Shown here piece after piece: positions 1 to 7,100 of a stretch of 18,336 nt of DNA. The DNA lies in the NCBI GenBank assembly GCA_038894275.1, contig JAWAPU010000006.1:1-18336 (forward strand), written 5' to 3'. The notes under the pieces are model-generated. The model was not told the origin of the DNA. It made no database searches and saw only the letters and a program-made list of their open reading frames with translations. The stretch comes from JAWAPU01 sp038894275 (GTDB lineage Archaea; Nanobdellota; Nanobdellia; UBA10117). Within the stretch, counting starts at the first letter, position 1. Every line of letters begins with the position of its first letter. The translations under genes and the position numbers were made by a program.

Positions 1-1
1 A

Positions 2-316
2 GGTTCTTCTCTTGCTATTGACGAAAGAATTGCAAGGATGTTAGTCGAAGATATTAATTCTTTAACAAATTGGTTAGAACAAAAGTTTCATGCAAAAGTT
101 GGCGTGAATAAAAAAGCGCAAAAAAATTGGTTGGATTTTTCCGAGAATTTACCTTATTGTATAAGATCTGCAGAATTAGCCGTAGAAGCTTGGAGAGAAG
201 GATTTTTACAAAATTTAGATCAACTATATGGACTGCTTTGGGCTTTAAAATTTTCAGGTTGTGCAATTACTGAACAAGAAATAAATACTTATATTAAATT
301 GCTGAAAAAAAGGTAA
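2..316 (+). CDS. C-terminal fragment of an unrecognised protein, 5' end outside window
   Basis: The reading frame is open from base 2 (beginning Gly-Ser-Ser-Leu-Ala-Ile-Asp-Glu) and stops at 314-316, so about 104 C-terminal residues are seen. The internal ATG at 38 is probably not the start, because good coding sequence continues upstream of it to the window edge. The fragment is mostly predicted helix, with aromatic-rich segments (Trp at several sites) and a basic Lys-Lys-Arg end. No transmembrane segment, metal-binding cluster or nucleotide-binding loop is visible. It ends one base before the deoC start, so the two are almost certainly co-transcribed, which hints at nucleoside or sugar metabolism but proves nothing. 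I do not recognise the family. Confidence 0.7.
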   Translation, partial: GSSLAIDERIARMLVEDINSLTNWLEQKFHAKVGVNKKAQKNWLDFSENLPYCIRSAELAVEAWREGFLQNLDQLYGLLWALKFSGCAITEQEINTYIKLLKKR

Positions 317-317
317 A

Positions 318-983
318 ATGAAAAAAATATATTTGCCAGCATATTTTGATGCTGCATTGTTAAAGCCAAATGTTACTCCTAAAGAAATAGAAGAATTTTG
401 TAAAAAATGCATAAAATATGATGTTTACGCTGTAGATATTAATCCTTGTTATGTAAAATTTGCAAAAGATATTTTAAAAAATAGCAATGTGAAAATTGTT
501 TCTGTGGTAGGTTTTCCTTTAGGCGCAGATAAAACAGAAACAAAAGTTTTTGAAGCCAAACAAGCAATAAAAGATGGTGCCGATGAATTAGATATAGTTA
601 TGAATATCGGGCAATTTAAAGCTAAAAATTACAAATATGTAAAAAACGAATTAAGCGAAATTATAAATGTGTCTAAAGAAAAACCTGTTAAAATTATTAT
701 TGAAACTGGTTATCTAACCAAGAAAGAAATAATCAAAGCTTGCGAATTGGTAAAAAGTTCTGGTGCAACTTTTGTTAAAGATTGTTCTGGTTGGGGACCC
801 ACAGGTGCAGATCCTAAAATTGTATCTTTAATAAGAAAAGCTGTTGGTCCTGATTTTGGGATAAAGTCTGCCGGAAGAATAAGAACTTTAAAGCAAACAT
901 TAGATTTAATAAAAGCAGGCGCAAATAGAATTGGAAGTTCAGCTGCGTTTCAAATAATAGATGAGCGGAAGAAAAATGAATAA
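318..983 (+). CDS. deoC: deoxyribose-phosphate aldolase (DeoC)
   Basis: Cytosolic class I aldolase that reversibly splits 2-deoxy-D-ribose 5-phosphate into glyceraldehyde 3-phosphate and acetaldehyde, feeding deoxynucleoside carbon into glycolysis. The 221-residue protein has the usual family length and ordered motifs: ALLKPN near residue 13, the VVGFPLGA loop at 63-70, ADELDIVMNIG at 88-98 holding the proton-relay Asp92, IIIETG at 126-131, FVKDCSGW at 152-159 with the expected Schiff-base Lys154, IKSAGRIRT at 182-190 with the second active-site Lys183, and the phosphate-binding NRIGSS at 203-208. Compared with bacterial enzymes the Schiff-base segment reads VKDCSG rather than VKTSTG, a local variant with the lysine kept. 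The ATG at 318 follows the previous stop by one base; the 3' end overlaps the next gene. Known chemistry is from the family; activity here is inferred from intact residues. Confidence 0.95.
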   Translation: MKKIYLPAYFDAALLKPNVTPKEIEEFCKKCIKYDVYAVDINPCYVKFAKDILKNSNVKIVSVVGFPLGADKTETKVFEAKQAIKDGADELDIVMNIGQFKAKNYKYVKNELSEIINVSKEKPVKIIIETGYLTKKEIIKACELVKSSGATFVKDCSGWGPTGADPKIVSLIRKAVGPDFGIKSAGRIRTLKQTLDLIKAGANRIGSSAAFQIIDERKKNE

Positions 984-1275
984 AAAAACAATGCCAAATC
1001 ACTGGACGGCCCAACTTTTGCTTATGGAGGAACAAACTTTGCTTTCTAGAGAAAGAACAATGCAACAATATATTGCTACTGGCTTAGCTTTTATTACTGT
1101 TGGACTTTTGGTATTGAAATTTTTTGAAAAACCTTATGTTGCCATGGGAATTTTTTTAATTTTAATAGGTTTCTGGCAACTTTGGCAAGCTTATTTAAGA
1201 TTTAAACATTATAGAAATTTGGTTAGAAGTATAAGGAAAAAAGAAAAAAAACTTGGTCTTGAAATTGGAGAATGA
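976..1275 (+). CDS. DUF202-like small membrane protein with two transmembrane helices
   Basis: About 99 residues if translation starts at ATG 976 (104 if at ATG 961). The 976 start is preferred because a purine-rich GCGGAAG stretch lies just upstream of it and it overlaps the deoC stop by 8 bases; the alternative overlaps by 23. The protein has a soluble amphipathic N-terminal part with an LLSRERTMQQYIATGLA segment, resembling the LARERTxLAWxRTGLA signature of the DUF202/YidH family. Two hydrophobic helices follow (roughly residues 34-51 and 56-75 from the 976 start), then a strongly basic cytoplasmic tail. The last codons overlap the pcm start in an ATGA arrangement, so it is translationally coupled to pcm. 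No biochemical function is established for the family; the DUF202 assignment rests on motif resemblance only. Confidence 0.65.
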   Translation: MNKKTMPNHWTAQLLLMEEQTLLSRERTMQQYIATGLAFITVGLLVLKFFEKPYVAMGIFLILIGFWQLWQAYLRFKHYRNLVRSIRKKEKKLGLEIGE

Positions 1276-1889
1276 GCTCTGAGAAAAAAGCCTTAATCGA
1301 ATATTGGAAAGCAACTGGCTTAGTTACGAATGAAAAAGTTTTAAAGGCAATAGAAAAAGTCCCAAGAGAGAATTTTGTTTTGCCTAAATATAAAGAATTT
1401 GCATATTTAGATGAACCTTTACCTTTATTTTCAGAACAAACAATCTCGCAACCAACAACTGTTGCAATCATGACAGATGCTTTAGAAGTTAAACCTGGAC
1501 AAAAAGTTCTTGAAATAGGTACTGGTTCTGGATATCAAGCAGCAATTTTATCAGAATTAGTTGGGCCAAAAGGAAAAATTATTACAATTGAAAGAATTAA
1601 AAAATTAGTAGATTTTGCGCGCAAAAATCTAAAAAACTATAAAAACGTAAAAATTATTCATGCTGATGGAACAAAAGGCTATCTAAGAGAAGCGCCGTAT
1701 GATAGAATAATTGTTACTGCTTCAGCATCCGAGCTTCCAAATACTCTTTTTGCACAGCTTAAAGAAAAAGGAATTATGGTTATTCCTTTAGAAGATCATT
1801 TATTTAAAATAACTAAAATAAAGGGCAATCCTATGTATAAAGATTTGGGCTTGTTTTTATTTGTACCGTTGCTAAAAGGCAAAGTATAG
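1272..1889 (+). CDS. pcm: protein-L-isoaspartate O-methyltransferase (Pcm)
   Basis: Repairs aged proteins by methylating L-isoaspartyl residues from S-adenosylmethionine, allowing conversion back to aspartate. The 205-residue product matches the length of archaeal PCMT. It shows an N-terminal helical region with VPRENFVLP at 30-38, the substrate-loop motif QTISQPTTVAIM at 56-67, the SAM-binding motif I VLEIGTGSGYQAAIL at about 79-93, an acidic strand end IITIER at 103-108, and the YDRIIVTASASELP region at 142-155 typical of the family. The C-terminus is short and ends in a beta-rich LFLFVPL segment. The start overlaps the upstream DUF202-like gene by four bases (ATGA). It is the last gene of the + strand unit; the next gene converges from the other strand after about 55 bp. 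Confidence 0.93.
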   Translation: MSSEKKALIEYWKATGLVTNEKVLKAIEKVPRENFVLPKYKEFAYLDEPLPLFSEQTISQPTTVAIMTDALEVKPGQKVLEIGTGSGYQAAILSELVGPKGKIITIERIKKLVDFARKNLKNYKNVKIIHADGTKGYLREAPYDRIIVTASASELPNTLFAQLKEKGIMVIPLEDHLFKITKIKGNPMYKDLGLFLFVPLLKGKV

Positions 1890-1913
1890 AAGATTAAAAT
1901 TAATTGTTTAAAT

Positions 1914-1936
1914 TAAAAAATCAAAAATAAAAAATT
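1914..1936 (-). terminator. U-rich terminator candidate downstream of the pilin-like gene
   Basis: Read on the minus strand, three closely spaced T runs (6, 5 and 6 T) lie just past the stop of the pilin-like gene. Archaeal RNA polymerase terminates on oligo-T tracts without needing a hairpin, so this fits, but AT-rich background lowers certainty. Confidence 0.4.
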
Positions 1937-1944
1937 TAATACTA

Positions 1945-2619
1945 TTAAGCTGGTTTTGCTACTGGTTCTTTTAGTATTGGTTCAGCAGGTTTTTCAGGCG
2001 CGGGTTTTCCACCTGGAACTCCTCCACAAGGTGCTGTAATAATAGTGGTGCGCAATCTACTTCTAGCTTGTTTTGAATCTGCTAATTTACTTTCGTATTC
2101 CACCAATCTAGCCTCTGTCTCAGTAGCCTTTGCTACTTTCTTTGCTCGCTCTGGAGGAGTTTGCCTGCCGGGTCCTCCTGGTTGAGCTGGCGTATCAGTG
2201 CCTCCTGTTGCTCCATGGCCTGATGGGTGTACTACGCATATATCTCCGTTTCTGCTACAAGTCGTAACACACCTAGGGCTTCCACCATCTCTAGCCGGCG
2301 CTTTGGCTGGCGCTTTTGCTTCACGGACTGCGCTTGTTATTTCAGCACTTAGCGTAGTGAAATACAATGCTTCTCCAGTTTCAGGATCGCCGACAAGCAC
2401 ATTACCCTCTTCGTCTATAACTGCATCATATACAAATTCCTGCACACTACCGTCATCATATGTTACTGTATCGACCACTTTTGTGCCAACATCTAAAAGC
2501 GCCGCATCGGTTGATAAAATTGCTCCACCACCTATTCCGTTGTAGTAAATTGCTAACGCCATTACCGCAACGATTCCTAATGCTAATAAAATTCCAGTCG
2601 AAATTCCTTTTTTATCCAT
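1945..2619 (-). CDS. pilin-like membrane-anchored extracellular protein with low-complexity Ala/Pro/Gly C-terminus
   Basis: The start is set at 2619, not at the upstream in-frame codon at 2643, because a full AGGAGGT Shine-Dalgarno lies 7 nt before it. The 224-residue protein begins MDKKG-ISTGILLALG, with one hydrophobic helix at residues 6-26 directly after a short basic head. This resembles the class III signal of archaeal pilins and archaellins, with possible cleavage after Gly5; an ordinary signal anchor is the alternative. A beta-like, acidic domain (about 35-90) follows, then Ala/Lys/Pro repeats, a small Cys-containing segment (Cys117, 121, 128), a charged helix (158-190), one more Cys198, and a Lys-Pro-rich tail. 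Codons are clearly more GC-rich than in neighbouring genes, with many Gly, Ala and Pro. No homologue is recognised. It is divergent from the glycine-rich gene at 2720 and faces pcm tail to tail. Confidence 0.7.
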   Translation of the reverse strand: MDKKGISTGILLALGIVAVMALAIYYNGIGGGAILSTDAALLDVGTKVVDTVTYDDGSVQEFVYDAVIDEEGNVLVGDPETGEALYFTTLSAEITSAVREAKAPAKAPARDGGSPRCVTTCSRNGDICVVHPSGHGATGGTDTPAQPGGPGRQTPPERAKKVAKATETEARLVEYESKLADSKQARSRLRTTIITAPCGGVPGGKPAPEKPAEPILKEPVAKPA

Positions 2620-2626
2620 TTGAATT

Positions 2627-2633
2627 ACCTCCT
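2627..2633 (-). promoter_or_regulatory. strong Shine-Dalgarno (AGGAGGT) that fixes the start at 2619
   Basis: On the minus strand AGGAGGT sits 7 nt before the ATG ending at 2617. It is the best ribosome-binding site in the window, where most starts are overlapping or leaderless, and it suggests this protein is strongly expressed. Confidence 0.75.
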
Positions 2634-2690
2634 TTTCGGACAAAAGGAAAAATTTAAATTTAAATATGCGCTATCACTGAGAGGTTAATA

Positions 2691-2698
2691 TTTAAAAA
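2691..2698 (+). promoter_or_regulatory. TATA-like box for the glycine-rich gene at 2720
   Basis: TTTAAAAA is centred about 26 nt before the ATG at 2720, the spacing expected if transcription starts at the A of the start codon (leaderless mRNA). The same AT-rich element, read on the other strand, could also serve the divergent pilin-like gene with a leader of about 50 nt carrying its Shine-Dalgarno. Confidence 0.5.
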
Positions 2699-2719
2699 TT
2701 AATCTTAGAGTCTACAAAT

Positions 2720-3295
2720 ATGACAAACGATTTTAAATACCAATTTAATAATCGCATATTGAATTTAAATGAAAATCTTGGCAATTCATGTTGTGGTCAC
2801 AATTCAGGTACAATTTACTTAAAAGGTAGTGCTGGAAATTATTTTGGCTATGAAAATACAGGATGTATTATAGTAGAAGGTAATTGTGGAATTGGTGCTG
2901 CAAGAGATAATGGGAAAAGATTTTTAGAAATTTTAGTTAAAAATGGAAAAGAAAAGATATGTGAAGAAAAAGAAGCTTTATTTTACGTAAAAGGTTCTGT
3001 AGGATACGGTTTTGGAAATAATAATGGTAAAAAAGGAATATGTTATGCAGACGACATTGTGGGCTTATGCGGGATTGACAATGAAGGTATAATAATTGGT
3101 AAAAGATTTGGACATGATATTGGTTTTTCCAATAAGGGTGTAATAGTTATTTTAGAGTCTGTAAAATCTCTTTATAAAGGTGTAAATCCTAAAAATATCA
3201 TTTTACCAAATGACAATCGTATAAATATTTACATCGATAAATTAAACAATTTATTAGAAAAATATGGCTTTTCACAACACAAAATTAAAATTTAG
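2720..3295 (+). CDS. glycine-rich protein with GXGXG-like beta-helix repeats
   Basis: A 191-residue soluble protein of unknown role. Between residues about 25 and 145 it carries degenerate repeats of the form G-x-x-G-x-x-F-G-x-x-N-x-G-x-I-x-V-x-G, for example at 35-54, 91-106, 112-128 and 130-145. This pattern resembles the right-handed beta-helix GXGXG domain found at the C-terminus of glutamate synthase and in formylmethanofuran dehydrogenase subunit C, but here the domain stands alone. Cysteines at 24, 25, 49, 56, 81, 108 and 117 are unusually many for this window. No signal peptide or membrane helix is seen. The C-terminal 40 residues are a separate basic, Asn/Lys-rich helical part. It appears leaderless, and a T7 run follows the stop. 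Family assignment is tentative. Confidence 0.7.
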   Translation: MTNDFKYQFNNRILNLNENLGNSCCGHNSGTIYLKGSAGNYFGYENTGCIIVEGNCGIGAARDNGKRFLEILVKNGKEKICEEKEALFYVKGSVGYGFGNNNGKKGICYADDIVGLCGIDNEGIIIGKRFGHDIGFSNKGVIVILESVKSLYKGVNPKNIILPNDNRINIYIDKLNNLLEKYGFSQHKIKI

Positions 3296-3298
3296 AAA

Positions 3299-3305
3299 TT
3301 TTTTT
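3299..3305 (+). terminator. oligo-T terminator after the glycine-rich gene
   Basis: A run of seven T begins 4 bp after the stop codon at 3293-3295, fitting archaeal oligo-T termination. Confidence 0.45.
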
Positions 3306-3330
3306 ATTTAAAATTTTGTTTAATTGTAAA

Positions 3331-3613
3331 ATGATTAAAATTGAAAATTCCATTTACGGCTGTATACATATTAGCAAATAATTTTGTAATCGCTCGAAAG
3401 CACGACTTGCATCCTCTTGTAAGATAACCCCGAAGCAATAATAATAGGTATGGAAAACAAGAAAGATTAAAATTAAGTAAAGAAGCAAAAGTATTTGGCA
3501 ATTCGCAAAAAATAAAAGTTGAATTATTTGAAACTCAAAAAGCAATGAATAGGTTTAATTGGTATGCTAAAAAAGGAATAAAAGTTGCTGGTCTTTTTCA
3601 TATAACTGATTAA
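3331..3613 (+). pseudogene. broken gene remnant with an in-frame stop and a frameshift
   Basis: A coding-like stretch fills what would otherwise be an empty 310-bp interval. It opens with ATG at 3331 (MIKIENSIYGCIHISK), about 22 nt after a TATA-like box, and hits a TAA at codon 17. The same frame then continues with FCNRSKARLASSCKITPKQ before three consecutive stops near 3441. A different frame takes over with RYGKQERLKLSKEAK and onward, 54 codons in good local codon use, ending at the TAA at 3611-3613. That stop overlaps the stop of the convergent gene at 3610, the compact tail-to-tail packing seen elsewhere in the window. The downstream frame has no ATG, GTG or TTG before an internal ATG at 3545. 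One stop-codon mutation plus one frameshift, or sequencing error, would explain it. The family is not recognised. Confidence 0.4.
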
Positions 3614-4152
3614 TTTAAACCAAAAATTAAAGAATTTATTTTTACTTTAGTACCTGGTTGAACATAAACTAAAATTCGCCAATTTTGCCCTGTCCATTCT
3701 CTCGGGTCTAATAAACAAGTATCTATACATGCATTTTGAAATTTGCCGCTTGTGTACACTCCTTTTTTACCTGAGAATTCCAAATCGGAAAGGGGTGTTA
3801 TGACCAAGTAATTTGCTTTTGCGCTTGCATATCCTGTTATTCTATTTTTGGCTTCTAATTGTATGTTATCCCAAACTAATAAATTTTCTTTCCCATTTGT
3901 TAAATATATGCCAACATAACCATTTCCTATTATTTCTCCAGATGCAGCTAAAAACGTTAAACTTTTTGTTTCTTCTAATTTTGTTTTAATTTCTAAAATT
4001 TTGCTTTGTTCTAAAACTAAATTTATTTCCTGCGTAAACGAATCTGCTGTTTGAAATGAAGTAAATTTTGGTCCGAATAAAAGAAGTGGTAAACTAAATA
4101 ATATGGCTATCACAATAAATAATTCAATTTTTTTAAAGGTATTAATATTCAT
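3610..4152 (-). CDS. membrane-anchored extracellular protein sharing a CxxTC domain with the giant neighbour
   Basis: A 180-residue protein with one N-terminal hydrophobic helix (residues 10-27) after a short basic head, leaving the rest outside the cell as a beta-rich domain. The ordered motifs VGIYLTNGKENLLVWDNIQL (80-99), ITGYA (105-109), CIDTC (142-146) and a final VKINSLIFGL strand match, in the same order, motifs in the N-terminal extracellular part of the 1667-residue protein encoded just upstream (QVWLVTPQKKYLIFDNTQI, VTGFF, CLETC, LTLNDIYYVV). The two are therefore likely domain paralogues. The two cysteines of CxxTC probably form a disulphide or a close pair outside the cell. The start lies 15 bp after the stop of the giant gene, so it is last in that operon. 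No known family name can be given. Confidence 0.75.
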   Translation of the reverse strand: MNINTFKKIELFIVIAILFSLPLLLFGPKFTSFQTADSFTQEINLVLEQSKILEIKTKLEETKSLTFLAASGEIIGNGYVGIYLTNGKENLLVWDNIQLEAKNRITGYASAKANYLVITPLSDLEFSGKKGVYTSGKFQNACIDTCLLDPREWTGQNWRILVYVQPGTKVKINSLIFGLN

Positions 4153-4167
4153 AAATATTAAACAATT

Positions 4168-7100
4168 TTAGCGTTTATATTTTTTACGTTTTATTTTACG
4201 TTTTAACTTTTCAAATGATAATATAAATAACAACATTATTAAAAATATCGCTAAAATAATTGGTACCGTTTCGTGTTTTACTGTTTCAACTGGCGTAACT
4301 TCGTATTGCGGAATTGTTTCAATTTTATATGGTTGTCCATTTACACCGAAATATGAAAATGAATTTGTTTCTGCTATAAAATAAATATAATCATTGTCGG
4401 AATTTATTTGTTTAGTTGGCAATGCACGCCAAATATTCCCATCGTATCGCCACATTCTAATAGTACTTGCATTAACATTATACTCGCGGATCCAATTTCT
4501 AGATACTCTAAATTTTATTTCTGCATCAACAACAGAAGGTGTATTGTTTAATATAAATTCCCAATAAGCGTAAACGATTGGGTGCAAAAGTGAAATTGTT
4601 TTTGGCCTATCTTTTAATTTAATTATGTCTAATTTTATATGCGAATCTTTAAAGTTTTTTAATTCAACAGATATAATATCTGTTGAATCCGGCACATCTA
4701 TAATTAAAGACTTGTTTGTTTCGTTTGTTTCTGATAAATTAATTGATGCAAAAGGTTCTGAAATTGGAATTCCTGCACCTCCAGAATAGCTGCTGCTAGT
4801 GGCAAGAGTTGTGAAATTGTAAGGACCTGTGGTATTACAATTTCCTGCTAAATCGCAACTTGTTACATTGAAATAATATAGAGTTGCCGCATTTAAATTT
4901 GATAAGCTTACAGAGTGATTTATAGCTAATGAGGAATTAGTAATTAAATTACCTAATGATAATGTTTTACCATAATTAAGAGAAGAATTTGCATATTCAT
5001 TTGTTACCCAAGTAATTACCGCGCTTGAAGTTTTAAGATTAGATATATTAATGTCATTAATTGTCGGACTTATTGTATCTATGACTAAACTTCTAGTTTC
5101 AGAGACATTCCAATTATTTGCAAAATCGTTTGCCCAAACTTTATACGTATAAATCCCATCTAATAGATTTGTTTTGTTTAAAGAACAAAGCAAAGCTTGA
5201 TTATTCATTGATTCATTTGTTCCATTCCATTCTAATAAACATGATGAAGGCATCTCGGAAAGAGAGACATTAACATAAACCCAATTTTGAGATAAGTAAG
5301 AACCGTTTAAAGGCGTGGGCTTTTTAAATTGAATTATTGGTGCTGTTGTGTCTAAAATTACTGTTCTGGTTTCTGTCAAATTACTATTGCCCGAGGTATC
5401 GTTAACTGTTGCATTTAAATAATAAATCCCGTCGGCTAAATTTGTGAAATTAACAAATAAAGGCGAATTTGAACTTAAGCTTGAGTTGATAAGCGATGTC
5501 GAATTGTATAAATAGATAATTATTGTATCTAAATTAGCATCGCTAGCAGTTACATTTGCTGCTATCCAATTTTGTGAATAATTGCCTGACATAGTTGTTG
5601 GCGAGACAAATTCTATTGATGGCGAAATTGTATCAATTATAAATGTCACATTTGTTGAATTTGTATTTCCTGCCGTATCGTTCGCCCAAACAAATAATAC
5701 ATTCGTTCCTTCATTGAACGTGCGATAAACGGGATTTAAATATGTAAAGTTTGTCCCATTCCAATTATACCATATTTTTTCGAGATTTGGATCAAATGCC
5801 GAAATGTTAACAATTTGGGTTGGATTATTATACGTTCTGTTTTCTGGCGCGATAATTTGAATCGTTGGTGCTGTAATATCTATTGTTACATTCCTTGTTT
5901 CTGTAACATTGCTATTGTTTGAATTGTCATAAGCAGTAGCATTAAAGTAGTAAAGGCCTTCAGCCAGACCTGTGAAGTTAGCAAATAAAGGTGAGCTTGT
6001 TGAATTGGTTGAGTTAATTAGAGAACCAGTTGAATTGTAAAGATAAATTGTAATGTTCTTTAGGCTTGTGCCTGAGTCTGATGCTGTTACATTAACTTGA
6101 ATATAATTTCTATTGATTGTTGAGCCAGAGATTTCTGTTGGCGATACAAAGTGGATGGTTGGTGCAATCGTGTCGACTATACTAAAATATCTCATTTCAC
6201 TTACATTGCTCAACTCCCCATCGCTACAGTTTATATGCCAATTATGATCGCCATATGCGATACTTGTAATTAAAAAATTGGTTAAGGTATTATTTTGCAC
6301 AGAGCTGTTTGTCTGATTCAAAATATTATCGAGATAAATTGAGCAATTTAGAATTGCGCTATTATCATCAATTGCTGTAAAGTTGAAATTAATGTTTTGT
6401 GTATTGTTGAATTGAGTATTATTTACAGGCAGCAGGTTCAAAGTTATTTGAGGTGCTTGATTTGGCGGCGCAGTCCAATTTAATATTATAGTTCTATTTT
6501 CTGAGGCAAAAGCAGAGTGACTTGCATTGTCATAACATCGAATATTCCAAATGAAAGTTTTATTTGTTAAATTGTTAAGGCTGAAATTTGTTATATTGTT
6601 TGTTCCTGTGACTATTTGTGTTTGATTAAGATGCCATGTTCCGGTATAATTGTGCCATAAGCTACAATTCACAAGAGCATAATCGTCGGATACGCTTGCA
6701 TTAAAGGTTAAATTAACATATCTACTTGTATCATTGTAATAATTGTTAGGAGGATACGCTAAAGTGACATTTGGCGGATCATCGGATAAATAAGTTACAT
6801 TATAGAATAATACATCCCAAAATACGTATTTCGTAGCTGTACCAGAAGAACGCCTTACTTCTGATTTTATATAAGCTCTTTCATTCCCAGACCCAAAAAA
6901 ATTTGAGCAAATCCAATTTTTAAGATTTGTAACATCTACGCAAATTGGATAAGGATTAGGCGACCCTTCCGGAGGGCAAGTATTTATAACTATTGTAAAA
7001 TTAGTTCCATTTTTATTATCTATAGAAATATCACAATCAGCAGGATTTCCACCGGAAGTGGTCCACCATTTATAACACAGAGTTACGTTTACAATGCTTA

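Noticed and set aside
2198..2545. Open frame of 115 codons on the + strand
   Set aside because: It is antisense to the pilin-like gene, whose own frame has a strong ribosome-binding site, a clear signal helix and a promoter. The + frame is open only because of the GC-rich antisense composition.
3375..3440. Possible tRNA-like or structured RNA segment with locally higher GC
   Set aside because: No acceptor stem, T-arm consensus or D arm could be folded on either strand; the segment is better explained as part of the broken gene.
3304..3545. Two minus-strand open frames of about 63-65 codons
   Set aside because: They are very Leu/Phe/Tyr-rich, as expected for the complement of A-rich coding sequence, and lie opposite the + strand remnant whose codon use fits the neighbours.
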